Source of the DNA: Apis mellifera
Lineage: Eukaryota > Arthropoda > Insecta > Hymenoptera > Apidae
Direction: 5' to 3'
NCBI RefSeq assembly: GCF_003254395.2
Contig: NC_037639.1
Coordinates: 14,869,037-14,933,036 of the forward strand
Length of the DNA stretch: 64,000 nt
The notes beneath the pieces were generated by a model. The model saw only the letters and a program-made list of their open reading frames with translations. It ran no database searches and was not told the origin of the DNA. Position 1 is the stretch's first letter, and each line of letters opens with the position of its first letter. Both the position numbers and the translations under genes were made by a program. This document shows, piece by piece, positions 48,800 to 60,803 of this stretch.

Positions 48800-49890
48800 T
48801 CTGAAGATTAAAAGTTACGAATACGTTGTAATTTTTGTATATTTTAGTCAGAAATGTAAACGCTGGTACTAAGCGAGAGGATTTTTATATTCAGTCGAGC
48901 TGTCGTTCCATTAAAAGTAACGTAATATTCAGAACGAAAAAATGCGAACGAGAAACTGTATCCTTTGGCTGCACAAGCGTGGGAAATCGTGTAACGAGAG
49001 ATAGGAAAAATTGTAAATTTACGGTACGTTACGTCATAAAAAAGTCAAAAACTAGAGGAACAATTGCGAATAAAGCTGATTCAAGTCGACCGAGAAAATT
49101 GAAAACTGAAAGACGTTTATTCCCAATTATGTCGACGAGTCTCACGAAATGATAATTCTTATGGTAGAGTGGATACCAAGAAGAAAACCGTTAATAAGCA
49201 AAATGAAAAGAAGAGATTGAAATATTTGTAACGGAAGATAATGCTTTTTGGGAAAAAATGAAATTTTTCGACGAGTCTGAGTTTCATATTTTTAACTGGA
49301 ATAAAAATTACGTATGGAGAAGATCAAAATGTACACGTGGTCATAGTGTTAGATTGCAGCTAGTGGTATAGGGAATTTAATATTTATCGATGGAATACTC
49401 GATAAATATATTCCAAAGAACAAGAGATTGTTGAGATTGTTGAAAGACTTCTACTTTCGATAAGAAAGAATGGATCGTATACGATATATCCCATATGCTA
49501 AATATTCAACCGCAGAGATATAAATCCCGAAAATTGATGGGCTGAAATGAGCAAAAAATTAAACAAATTTCGAAGCGGATGTTTAAAGAAAAAATTATAA
49601 AAATATGGAATTCCATCGATCGATAATTTTACAAAATTACTGGTTCGCAGTACGGAACCAGTCGACCGAGACAAATTATCACCACCAAAGTGGTCCAACG
49701 AAATATTAATGTTAAATGTGCGTGTATATAACAAATGTATTACAACTACCGCATAAATCGATGCATCATCTTCAAATTTTGCTGACATAATCTTGAGATT
49801 TCCCCCCTACTACAAATATACACATATATAAATACTACATCAAAAATTACAAACGCTGGCGTTCGAATACTTTCGTTACCAACTGTAGAT
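48800..49890 (+). mobile_element. Decayed Tc1-like transposon
   Basis: About 1.1 kb. The right end reads, on the minus strand, CAGTTGGTAACGAAAGTATT, a typical Tc1-type terminus. A shared 12-mer TTGTAATTTTTG appears at 48826-48837 on plus and at 49841-49852 on minus, so the left inverted repeat is present but shortened. Between them lie transposase remnants, described in the next entry. Confidence 0.72.
48835..49480 (+). pseudogene. Tc1-like transposase remnant
   Basis: An open stretch at 48835-49152 ends with FTVRYVIKKSKTRGTI and RPRKLKTERR, matching the second helix-turn-helix and GRPRKLT linker of Tc1 transposases. Further on, in another frame, DESEFHIFNWNKNYVWR (about 49258-49320) matches the block around the second catalytic aspartate. 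Frameshifts and stops separate the blocks, and the C-terminal part is degraded, so no active enzyme is encoded. Confidence 0.7.
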
Positions 49891-50090
49891 AAGTCGTTCC
49901 GCGAGCCAGAGGCGGCGATTAAGGGAGAAGGACCGAAATCGGGCTCGCCGGTTTATTCAGGGTGCGCGCCTTTACACGATCCTCTAATTATAAAAGACCG
50001 GTTTTCTCTCTTACCTATACCGTATACGATACGCTCTCTCTTTCTCGTAGCCAAGGGATCGATAAATATAATACAGAGAATTTTTCTCCA

Positions 50091-50131
<41 letters not shown>

Positions 50132-51379
50132 TCTCTGGAGGAATAAAAGGAAGGTGCGCGCGCGCGCGTGTATCGTTGCCAGACGAGATTCCGTGACCGA
50201 ACGTGCGCGCGTTGCAGTTGAAATCCTTTCACGGTCGGGCGTGCGCGCGCGCCCGGCCCACGGAGGATTTCTAATGCTCGCCCGTGCTCGGAATTGGCCG
50301 CGCCGCGTTAATAAACCGCCGCTAGAGGCCGGCCGTATCGCGTGTCGCGAAATTCCACTCGGCTGAGTCACGAGGCCCCGTAACGAGTCCGCGCGCTCGC
50401 TCTCCATCGATCCTTGCCGCCGCGAATCGAAGCTATCCGAGCTGGCTAGTTCCGCCACGATGTCTCCTCCTCCCCCTCCTCCCCTTCCTTCTCCTTCTCC
50501 ACCTTCGTCCCCGCGACGAACCTTGGGAATGTCCTTTCGGACGAAAGCGAGTTTTAACCGGACAACTTTACGGGTCACGTTGCTGGCGCGCAACGACAGG
50601 CGCTGTGGTGCGGGCAGGCCACAGCGCACACTCGTTACGCCCGACCGTTACGGATAGGAATCGAGAGTCCGTGTACGTTCCAAGATGCTTATCTTCCTCC
50701 ACGTTTATCCGTGATTTTCGAAGGATGATCGTGCTCGATTGTCACGACTCCTTCGAAAAAGAAAAAAAAAGGGGCGCCTCTCGATCTTATCTCATCGCGA
50801 ATTCTACGCGTGGAAGGGAAGGATGAAATCGAGGGATGAATCGATTTTCGATTCGTTCCGCTTTCCTCTTCGTGGGATTTTATCCGAAGGAAAAGCGTCT
50901 CCTTCCGATCTTATCTCGACGAGGCACGATTGTGCGCGGTATTGCAGGTACATAAATCTGAAGGATGATCAGGGGGGACACGAGTCACGATCTTCTCTCG
51001 ATCGGCCAACTTTGTGTCCCGAAGACGTGGAACGGCTAGTTTCTTCGGGCGTTTCGATCGAGGAAGTTCCAAAGGAAAATGTGGCCGGTCGATATCTTTT
51101 CCAGCCACTATCGATCGACTCGTTCGAATTATCGAGAGACCGCGTGCAAAAGGGGCGAGAGAAAATCCCTTTTTGCTTTTACCGACGAATCCGCGTTTGA
51201 AAACGCGATCGATCGATCTTTCTAATCGCTATCCACTTTCAATTCGCCCCGAGAGAAGAGTTTCGAGTTTCAACCTCTTCCTCTCGCTTCAAAAGCGAAC
51301 AAATTAACGGCCGCTTTCGCTTTCGACTCGAACTCGATTTTCGACTCTGGACGAAATTTCACTCTCTTCGCGCCTCATC

Positions 51380-51410
<31 letters not shown>

Positions 51411-52575
51411 TTTAACTCGAATCGCTCGATGCATAGATATCGCTTATCTTATCGACGATATTCCATCGATAAGATCTTTCAGACTCTCGGATCACGAACA
51501 CTGTTAAACGAATCGGATATTTTCGCGGGTGAACGGTGTATATATATATATTTATATTGGCGGCGTAACTGTATCGTGCGTACAAGCAGCGCGCAACGCG
51601 CGTACCAGCAATCCGTGTCGAGGCATGCTCGAGTTCGCGACAGGATGTTGGCCGCGACAGACGCGCACCGCTATCGCGCCGATCTTCCCGTTCTTCCAGG
51701 CAAATGCCTCGATTTTTCTCCCGGCTCTTTTAATTGGACGACGGCCGAGATCGGGGGCCTTCCGTTCTTTCTCTCGGCATCTGGAGAAGGTAACGGGTAA
51801 CGGTGAATCGAGAGGAGGAAAATCGCGCGGCCAACTATTTCGATCGCGATCTCTACGCCGCTGTATTCACGGTTCCACGAGTCTCCTTCCTTATCTGCCC
51901 TCGAACGCGCTTCTATCTCTCTCTCTCTCTCTCTCTCGCCCGTGAAATGGGATACACGTGTCTTCGGGCGCAAACGAAACTCGCCGTTAATTTTTACGAT
52001 ATCGTTTCTCCTCGTCTCGCGCACACTGTCCGCCAATCGAAATTGGAAAAGGAGCGTAAGCAGAACGTAAAAAAGAACGTTTAAAACTACGAGTGTGGTA
52101 TATATATATATATATATATATATATTTAATATTAGAATGTATATACTTATTCTCGTTTTATTTTTCTTGCTTTTATTCTATTTTAGTTATTTATCTCTTT
52201 CAAACTATATTTTTGCAAACTTTCCCTAAACCTTCTACTTGTTTCTGAAGAAAAAGATTGAAAAAACAAAAATATTGACGAACACAGTGATGAAGTTTTC
52301 GGTATATAAATTTTCACATTTTTCTGTAATAAACAAACTTTTTCTAATTTATAAAGTAATTAGAAATCACTTTATAGCATTATGATTTGATTTTACTCTT
52401 TTAGAACTCTGTGCTAAAAGTTAATGGGGTTAATGGAAATTCGGTGAAAAACAGGACGACTCCCTACTCCCGATCGCGAGTCGTCGTCCTTGGTCGGATC
52501 GGAGTGGTGGGATGGCGTGGCGCGCGGAGTCATAAATAATTGATAGGAAACGGAAAGGAAGGCGCGCTTACTCAC
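49891..52575. other. Stretch without recognisable gene
   Basis: CpG-rich at 50.15-50.66 kb and 51.55-51.9 kb, with TA microsatellites at 50093-50130, 51382-51411 and 52097-52126. The CpG-rich block has long open frames on both strands but no recognisable protein. Confidence 0.5.
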
Positions 52576-52637
52576 CATAATCGGAGCGCAATCTCGTCGA
52601 CCAGATACGGGCGAGGAAGGTATAGCGAGGGCAGCAT
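52576..52637 (-). other. Candidate 62-nt exon, function unknown
   Basis: The minus strand has acceptor TTGTCTCGTTGCAG followed by 62 nt and then a strong donor ATG|GTGAGTAAG. All three frames are open across it, and its base composition is more GC-rich than the AT-rich DNA to its right. No known protein segment is recognisable. It could be a 5' non-coding exon of Shank (same strand, about 29.5 kb upstream of the start codon), an exon of another gene, or chance. Confidence 0.33.
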
Positions 52638-52795
52638 CTGCAACGAGACAACCCATTCTTTTAGCCGTTAATTCACCGTTACGCTCGCTCGCTGACAATG
52701 AAACTCCCTATCCCGCGTGCCAAAAAAAAAAGCCGTTCGATCCATTACAATCGCCTCCAGTCACCCAGTTTCTTTTCTGCTATCTCCACCAACAT

Positions 52796-52797
<2 letters not shown>

Positions 52798-52855
<58 letters not shown>
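52798..52855. repeat. (TA)n microsatellite, 58 bp
   Basis: Uninterrupted TA dinucleotides. Confidence 0.97.
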
Positions 52856-52858
<3 letters not shown>

Positions 52859-52859
52859 G

Positions 52860-54220
52860 TGTAGAACGAAGTTTAAACTTGGCCAACTTCCTTTTATCGT
52901 AAAATAAATTTAACGTAATCCGATAAATCGATCAGCTTCAACGCCTTCGACGATTGCTAAATCGATACGATATTTATCTTTAAACGATGCTTTTGAAAAA
53001 TTCTTCCTCCTTCGCCGATAAATCGATAATCCTTTTTTTAATCATTCTCGAAATTTTTCCCTTGTGAATTTCGTAAATAAACGCGAGAAAAAGGAGAAGG
53101 AGGAAAATTTCGAGGCTGTATGTAATCGATTGAGAACTTATGTACACGAATGGAGACATTTTCGTGGAGACGGTATTGATCGAGTATTGGAATCAGAGTT
53201 GATTAATTAATTCTTTTTTGATCGATTATTGAACGTGATCGTTAATAATTCGGTCGATATTATCGTCGAAACAAATCAGTAATCACGATTACCTGGTATT
53301 ATATTCGTAATCATTCAACGATTATCCTCTTATCGTAAGCGATAGTTGAACGATAAAGTTGCCCGCGTTATCGTAACTGTCCAGTGCCGTATCACTAATT
53401 CGGAAGAACTGAATATTATTGTTGACGTTTCTATTTTATATAACCGTACACCACCACCTCCTCCTGTCGACGAGAGATTATTTTCACACACGCTACTACG
53501 ATGATATTACAAAAGAACGCACGAATTATCGGATAAAGCATTTAAAGTACGAGTTGCGTTAAGAGCAATAATTACAACAAAAAATAAATAAATAATTCTA
53601 AAAATTTTCTATGTAAAATCTAAAACTGTGTAAAAAAAAATATAATTATTTCATGATTAATAATTAATTAATTGCAACAACTTCTTATTATTAATAATCG
53701 AATTTCAGCCCAACTCTTCGAATCTACTTTTTCGAGTCAGATTTCGAAATCAATCGAGAGATTCTCCCCTTTGATTTACACCCTTACAGAAGGGTACACT
53801 CTTACAGGATAGGACGAAAATCCCGTTTCCGTCGCAGACGCACCTTTCCTCCTATTCCCTTTCGATTTCTCTCGGCCAACTTTCGCTCCTTCCCTTATTC
53901 TCGAGTTCCAGCTCGAGGCCCGTAAACGGAACGCGGCTCTCGGGATCCGGTTGCCAACCGTGCGGCGCGGACGGATTCACTCTCGGCCACACCAGCCTGC
54001 TGCTCTCCCGGCTCCGTTCGGCGAACCGAACGCCACACTATGTAGCCTCTATCTATCCAATGGACGGAGAATAGAATAGATAGGATAAAAGAATGGATAG
54101 GATAAGATAAGGGGAAGACACGTGAGATCTCGACGGATGAAGAGAGCTTCTTGCTATTATTTCGCTCGACGATGTTTTCAGTCGGGCCTAGTGGCGACTA
54201 GGCGGCTAGAGATGATTTCG
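52860..54220. other. AT-rich stretch without recognisable gene
   Basis: AT-rich with many TCGAT words to about 53.75 kb, then more GC-rich to 54.3 kb. No exon could be supported. Confidence 0.5.
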
Positions 54221-54221
54221 T

Positions 54222-54233
54222 CGCGCATGCGCG
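54222..54233. promoter_or_regulatory. NRF1/Ewg-type palindrome CGCGCATGCGCG
   Basis: A perfect 12-bp palindrome containing GCGCATGCGC, the core bound by NRF1 and by its fly relative Erect wing. It lies in a short GC-rich patch (about 53.9-54.3 kb) between AT-rich flanks. A second, imperfect copy (ACGCATGCGC) is at 56271-56280. A promoter here is inference; no gene start can be assigned. Confidence 0.3.
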
Positions 54234-54826
54234 GCGAGCGCTCTTAACGGTTACTAGACACAGAGTGTTTTCGCGACGACGACGACACGAATCTTAACCT
54301 ATAAAAATATCACATCTTGACGATTTGTATTTGTATCTTTGAATAAAGTAGATTGATTTTCTGATTAATTAATTTTTATCTGGCCTTTCATCTTTTTTTT
54401 TTGTTAATCGAATTTCATCGTAATTGGTGATCGAAGCTCTCAATTGATTCGTTAAAATTTTTATAATTCGTTGATGGGTAAGTGGCCTCTCGTCCTTTTA
54501 CTTCTTTTGCCAATTTATAAATTCATTAATTCACTTCGTGAATGCAATCAATCATTTCTCAACGATTCAAAATTCATCTCGAGCTAATTTCACTTTCGAA
54601 ATGAAATTGTGAAATGTCGGAAGAAGGCACAAAAATTAAATTCGTTAAATCAAGAGATCAGAAATTTATCAGGAAAAAATATATAGACGAAGAAGAAGAA
54701 GGAAATTAATATTGAATGAAGATGATGACAAATCACCAGATTCAGTTTTACGTATATCTTTCATAAATCTCCATATATCGGGTCAGAATAATTTCCAGTC
54801 CAATCATTCGAAGCTAAACCAACTAA

Positions 54827-54830
<4 letters not shown>

Positions 54831-54893
<63 letters not shown>
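54831..54893. repeat. (TA)n microsatellite, 63 bp
   Basis: Uninterrupted TA dinucleotides. Confidence 0.97.
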
Positions 54894-54897
<4 letters not shown>

Positions 54898-55389
54898 TAT
54901 CACGTTCTACTCTTTTCTCCTATTTCTTTTCGAAAAGAGAAGGGGAATATACGTCTCCCCCCTCCTCCGTTTCGGGCTCAACGCCGCTATTAATTATCGG
55001 AATTGGGAGAGCGGAGGGAAAGGATAATTCGAGCGTTTCGAACGAGGACCACGCGCGCCCGGCTTTCGATCGGGACGTGGCGTGACGAGGGCGGCCGGAC
55101 CACCCCGGCCGGGGACGCCTCTTTCCAGGAACGGTTCGTAGATCGTGCAGGAAATCGGTCCAAGTAACAGGCTGAGAAACTGTTTTCGAGCCCCCCCCCC
55201 CCCTTTCAAAACGAAAATTGCAACCGAAAATGTTTGGAGATCTCCCGAAGGGAAATATTCGGGAATATGGTAATAAAATAATTTTGGGAGACGAGTGGAA
55301 ATGAAAGAAATCTTGAAGAAATCTAATCGACTCGACTCGATTTTTCGTGTCTTTACGTACGAAAAGAGATGAAAATATTAAATTACGTT

Positions 55390-55614
55390 ATTTTAATAAA
55401 GATGCATTCTCGGAGGAAAATCGAAAAATTTTGGAAATAATATTCTTATTGCAGCCATCAAACTAATTAAATGTTGAAGATGGAGATAAAAAAATCTAAT
55501 TGAACGTGATATTATTCTATGCTTCGTAAGATTATTACACGTGAAGAGGTTAAAGAAAATCGTGCCTGAGAGTATCAAACCGTGGTGGTGGCTGAGAGTC
55601 ACAATTCGAAAGGG
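55390..55614. mobile_element. Right part of a MITE related to the 16.8-kb element
   Basis: Carries ATTATTCTATGCTTCGTAAG and GGCTGAGAGTCACAATTCGA, parallel to ATTATTCCACGCTTTACAAG and GGCTGAGAGTCAGCATTCGA in the 16.8-kb copy, and ends AAAGGG|TTAA at 55615-55618. Its left end was not found. Confidence 0.5.
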
Positions 55615-55618
55615 TTAA

Positions 55619-55700
55619 CCCTTTGCGCTCGAGAGGCGACGACTCTCAGTCTCGACGTACTAAAAGTTTTGGGGAGAAAATTATATTTCAAATTTATCAA
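55619..55700. mobile_element. Second TTAA-adjacent element end
   Basis: Immediately after TTAA at 55615-55618 the sequence reads CCCTTTGCGCTCGAGAGGCG and then GACTCTCAG, an inward-facing end resembling the termini of the 16.8-kb element. The other end of this element was not located. Confidence 0.4.
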
Positions 55701-58700
55701 AAATAATTGCTTCAATGCAATAACTCTTGTGCATTAAAATTTTTTTTCTATTTTATTTTTCTATATTTAGTTATATTTTTAGGTTATATACATTTTTAAT
55801 GAAATAACAAATTATAATAATAAAAAACAATATTGTTTTGTATTTTGTTGAACCACTGTGCGACATTTCTTTATTCATGCTAGAAAGATTTGTTATCTCC
55901 CGATATTAATTTACAAATAGGTTCCTTATTAGAAAATGTAAAGTTATATTTTAAAATAAGATAATCCTCCAAAACTATGGTCATATCGTAGTTTCGCAAA
56001 GTTACGAAAAAAGAAATTTCGAAAATAAAATTAGCTCAAGCGAAGATAAATTTCATTCTGAACCGTTGCGAAACGAGATCGAAATATATTGGTTAAGGGA
56101 TCGGCGATAATAAAAAATGAATCAGCGATATTAGATATAAGAAATCGAAGAATTATAAATAACAAATAGCGAATCCGAGACTGATGGTTCACAAGATTCA
56201 TAGAACAATAATTCAGTGTAGACTTGCGAAGAAACCTAATGATTTTTATCTTATCCGTGAGACGCTCGTCACGCATGCGCAGAATCATCCCGAGTCGCTC
56301 ATTTCGTCCGACCGAAAAACTCGTCGAGCGCGAACGGTTAACATTCGGCGCAACAAACCACGCGAAAAGATCGTTCCGCGCATAGAGGGCGGGCGGAAAT
56401 TGGAGCGTTGCGACAGTTGGAAGAAACGTTGGAGAAACGGAAGACCGCGCGCGCTAGATAAGGGGATAAGGATATTAAAGGGGGGAGTCGGGAGGCGGGC
56501 GTCGCGTTCCTAATGGCCTGAACTGGATTGGATTACAGGAGCGAGGAATGCGCGGTTGAAGAAAACGCGACGCCGCTCTATTCGAGAAAGAATTTCGTTT
56601 CGAGCCGCGAAATTAGACACCCAACGATGTGTGACCGCACGATCCATGCGCCCTCTCTTCCCGTATCGAGTGCACGCACGTAGCGCCGCCACGTTGCCAC
56701 CGTTGTCCGGTGAATCGAAGCTGTCTGATCTCCGGCGTCGTTCGAGGGTGGAATTCATCGCGTACGGAGAAAAATTCTAGAGAAGAAATCGAAGAGGCGA
56801 GCTTACGTTGCCTATTATCGCCATGTTATTGTGTTACGGTTCGCGATATCGCCACGGTGAATAACAATGATTAGTCGACGGTTAATCGCGTGCCGACGGC
56901 AATAACTTCAACTCGCGAATTATCGTGTCGAAAACGTAGCGATAATCCTCGACGCAGCCACGCCTTTTTTTATTCATCGGATTTGGAAAGAGACTCGGCG
57001 CGAATTTTTCGCAACGCGGTTTTCGCGGGATCGAAATAACCGATCACGAAAGTGCGAGTTTGCAAGAAATAAACGAGAAATTCTTATCGCTTCACCGCAT
57101 CGTAAAACATCGCGATACTTTACGGATACTTTTCGTTGCTCGAGCTATCGTAAACGGGCTTATTGTTGTCGTTTCCTCTTCTCTCTCGACCCAACGTGAG
57201 CGTCACCTCGCAGTTTACCGCGCTCTTTATTTCACCGTGCGCGTTCAAATCGACCGCAACGCCATCTTCTTCCCACGGCGATCCTCCTCGCGAGCGAGAC
57301 AGACGTATACAGTCGAATTTCGACCGCGAAATAAGATAACGGCCGCCTCTCCCCCCTCCTCACCCCACTCCTCTGGAGGAGGAGCCTCGAAGGAATCGGA
57401 AGGAGGCTTTTTATCGATCGACACGAAGGGAAGAAGGGGAGAAGAGGTACGAATCGAGCCCGATCGAGCGCGTGCACTTGACATTTTGCAAGCTACGCCA
57501 ATGTCGGTGTCAGCGGCACGTGTCAATCCGCCGCTCGAGCACCGAGCGGAACCGAGCCGAGAGTCGAGCCACGGTCACGTTCCAGACGCGCGCACCGAAC
57601 CGGGGGACCGCTTAATTAATTTCTTTGTGCCCGTGGAATCCGCCCATCTCGATCAATCCTCCTCCTCCCCCGATCCGATATAGCTCTCCATTCGAAAATC
57701 CTTCGATCAAAACTCTGAGTGGAATTTTCCAATTCGCAAGAAAAAGGGTAAAAAGAATACTTTGCGACACGGGAGTCTGTATTTAGTTCGCGTGTGAAAG
57801 GGAAATTGGTCGACCGATTTTCGCCGCGTGACGTCCTTTTTTATTATCAAGAAACCACGGTCAAGGATATTCGAATCGAAAGTCCAATGTCGGCCTCGAT
57901 CTGTTACGCGAGACCGAATTGAAAATAACGGAATTATTATTATTATAAACGATATTATATAATTATAAACGAATTATTATTCTTCGAATGAAATTTTTAC
58001 CTGAGAATATAAATATTCTTCGTTCAAATCGATCGAACGATAAAATAAAATGCGTCGAATCAATTTGGATCCGAGATAAGGGCGACCGATTGGAGGAAAC
58101 TAGGGAAATTTCTACCGCGAGAAAAATCGATATCTTCGAATTTCGAAGCTCTCGGTTCATCCGCGCATAGGCGAGACGACTGACCACCGGTTTATAAATA
58201 GGAATCCAAGCGTACGTTATTTCCCTTTAATCCGGAGAAACGGCGGGACATCTCGTGGGTCCGTGGCCGTCCGAGACCGGTTTCTAACCAACGACGAACC
58301 GAACAGTCTCTTAATGCTCCTTTAATGAAGAGGTTCCCACGAATATTCTAATTACCTTGAAATTGCCGCGACGCGCACCGTTAAACACCGGAACCTATTA
58401 CGTTTTCGAATAAGGCGGGAAACACCGTTTAATCGATTGTAAAATTAAACGCGAGAAAAAAAAAAGTATCCTTCGCCCACCGCGACTCCCCCCCTCCTCC
58501 TCCTCCTCCTCCGCCGCTCATTTCCTCCTCGCGTGTTTACAGCCACGCGTAACTCGAAACCAGGCTTTCTTTCGCGGGAGGGGAGGGAGGAGGGGCGGCA
58601 ACAGCGCACGCGTGCCCCGTGTTGTTCGAATAATTTGCCAATATAAATCAGGGGACCGTGACCCGCTTCGAAAATCGCTTTGTCCATCCGTGATTTACGA

Positions 58701-60271
58701 GCGACGAAGGGAAGGTGATTGTAAAATGATCGTTACGTAATCGTTCCAGATAGATTCGCAGATAGAAGAGAGGATGAGAGCAATGGATGGATTAGGCGAC
58801 GTCCAATGTGAAACGCGGACGAGAGATTAATTTCGTCGCCGGGAAACGTTCGAAACGAGACGCTTTCCGCGAAGGGGACTCGATAATCCAAGGCTAAAAA
58901 TATACCTGCTCGACCGGCGATGTCCTCCCTCTCCCGATCCGCGCAGGTTCTTCCTGTTTACGCAACGCGAGGATCGACGCTCTTCTCGAGAAGTGAACGA
59001 AATTATTCGCGACTGTGAGAAGAAAAGGAAACGATGGATTGAAAATAATCGAAAGATCGGGGGACAGGGGAAAGAGATTCTCAAAACTTTCACCGAATAA
59101 TACCTGTAACTGTCGCCGATTGCTTCTCGTAATTCGAATTAATTCCAATCGCGTGCAACTAATTCGCAGATTTCTCTCGTGGAGGACAACGAAAATCAAG
59201 TTACGTACGATTTCCGTGTTAATTAAATAATATTACGCGTATCCCTTAACCACGAGAATTGGAAACTCGCGGAAATAAATACGGATGCAATGGAATCGAA
59301 TGCGGAAGATCCGGAAAGGTGGGGAAAGTGTGTACGCGTATCCGTCTCGAGACGATTATGGGAATTCCGTTCCCCAATTTCCCGAGCGAAACAATGGAAG
59401 AAAGGGGAAGACAGGCGTTGCGTAAGAAACGGATCGTAACGAGAAAAATGTTCTTCCTTCTCTTCCTGCTTCTAGTTCTACGTCAACATAGATTATGCTA
59501 GTGTTGTTTTGAATCCATATCTCTCTTCGATTGCATTCTGAATAACCATGACATATCGGGAAAATGCCAAGTTCGATATCAAGAAGTATACAAATTTTTA
59601 CTCGTTTAAAATTCGTCGTATTAAGTATCCGCTTTAAATAGTATTCCTATATTTCTAGATTCCAAGCGAAATTACCCTCATTGCGAAATTGAAAGAGATT
59701 TTGAAAGGACGACGACTCGAAAGATATTTTTATAATAACAGGATCGTCGCAACCAGTTTTATATTCGAACGATAACACAGAGCCATCTATTCTACGATAT
59801 ATTCTACGTTACGAAGCTTTGCGAGTCGTCGCATCGTCGAAGGTTATTCCGTATTACGCGTTTGCAGGATATCGCGTGCGATCGTCCAGTCACGAGCGCG
59901 TCTTACGGGGCATTCGACGAGGCTGCGTTATTTAACGCTTCTCGACTCGTGGCTCGTGAGCAAAGCCACGCTCCTGCCTAACCTAATGAATCTGTCTGCG
60001 TTCGCTCGATCGATAATTTCTCTCGAACTTGATTTTCCTCCCGAGACTTGCAAAGTCGTCTAAATTACTCGTACGATTAGCTATTTTATCGAATCTTGAA
60101 ACTAGATCGAACAGAAGCAATCGTTGTTCATGAATATTCAAAACATCTACTTCGTTGATACATTCGTGTTTTACACAGTTTGAATAGAAGAAAATTTTAT
60201 CTTTCGTATTCGTGACGAAGCACGTTACGCGTAGTAAGTATTGTTTACCGTTGGAAAGGAGTCTCGCGGGA
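55701..60271. other. Stretch without recognisable gene
   Basis: Alternating AT-rich (55.7-56.2, 57.9-58.1 and 59.5-60.2 kb) and CpG-rich (56.3-57.7 and 58.45-58.7 kb) blocks. Longest open frame 57060-57683 on plus; it has no family resemblance. (TCC)n at about 58492-58512. Confidence 0.5.
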
Positions 60272-60803
60272 CGGCAAAAAATGTCCTTCGCTAGGACCGC
60301 CTATCCCCACTTCGTTGACGCTTTGTTGACAATTTTTACACGCGCATCGCATGCCTAGAGTAGAAAACCTATATAATTCGAATATATTCAAAATCATCCA
60401 AGACTGAAATATTTTCGAAACTATCAATTATTTATGAATTAAACTCGTATTACAGAGATACAAATATTTTTATATTTTATATTCTCTTATATTTTTCTCG
60501 ACGCGTTAGAATATTCCGAATACTTAACGTGTTATTTCGGCAAAAAATGTCCTTCGCTAGGACCGCCTATCCCCACTTCGTTGACGCTTTGTTGACAATT
60601 TTTACACGCGCATCGCATGGCTAGAGTAGAAAACCTATATAATTCGAATATATTCAAAATCATCCAAGACTGAAATATTTTCGAAACTATCAATTATTTA
60701 TGAATTAAACTTGTATTACTGAGATACAAATATTTTTATATTTTATATTCTCTTATATTTTTCTCGACGCGTTAGAATATTCCGAATACTTAACGTGTTA
60801 TTT
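60272..60803. repeat. Near-perfect tandem duplication, 2 x 266 bp
   Basis: Copy one 60272-60537, copy two 60538-60803, starting CGGCAAAAAATGTCCTTCGC. I see only three substitutions by eye (for example GCATGCCTAG versus GCATGGCTAG). The high identity indicates a recent event or an assembly artefact. Confidence 0.95.

Noticed and set aside
50015..50629. 204-codon minus-strand frame in a CpG-rich block
   Set aside because: Starts at GTG, has no recognisable domain, and contains glycine runs from GGA repeats and a TA-microsatellite tail.
57060..57683. 207-codon plus-strand frame
   Set aside because: Arg/Ser/Pro-rich with no family resemblance; lies in CpG-rich DNA where several frames are open; no splice or promoter support.
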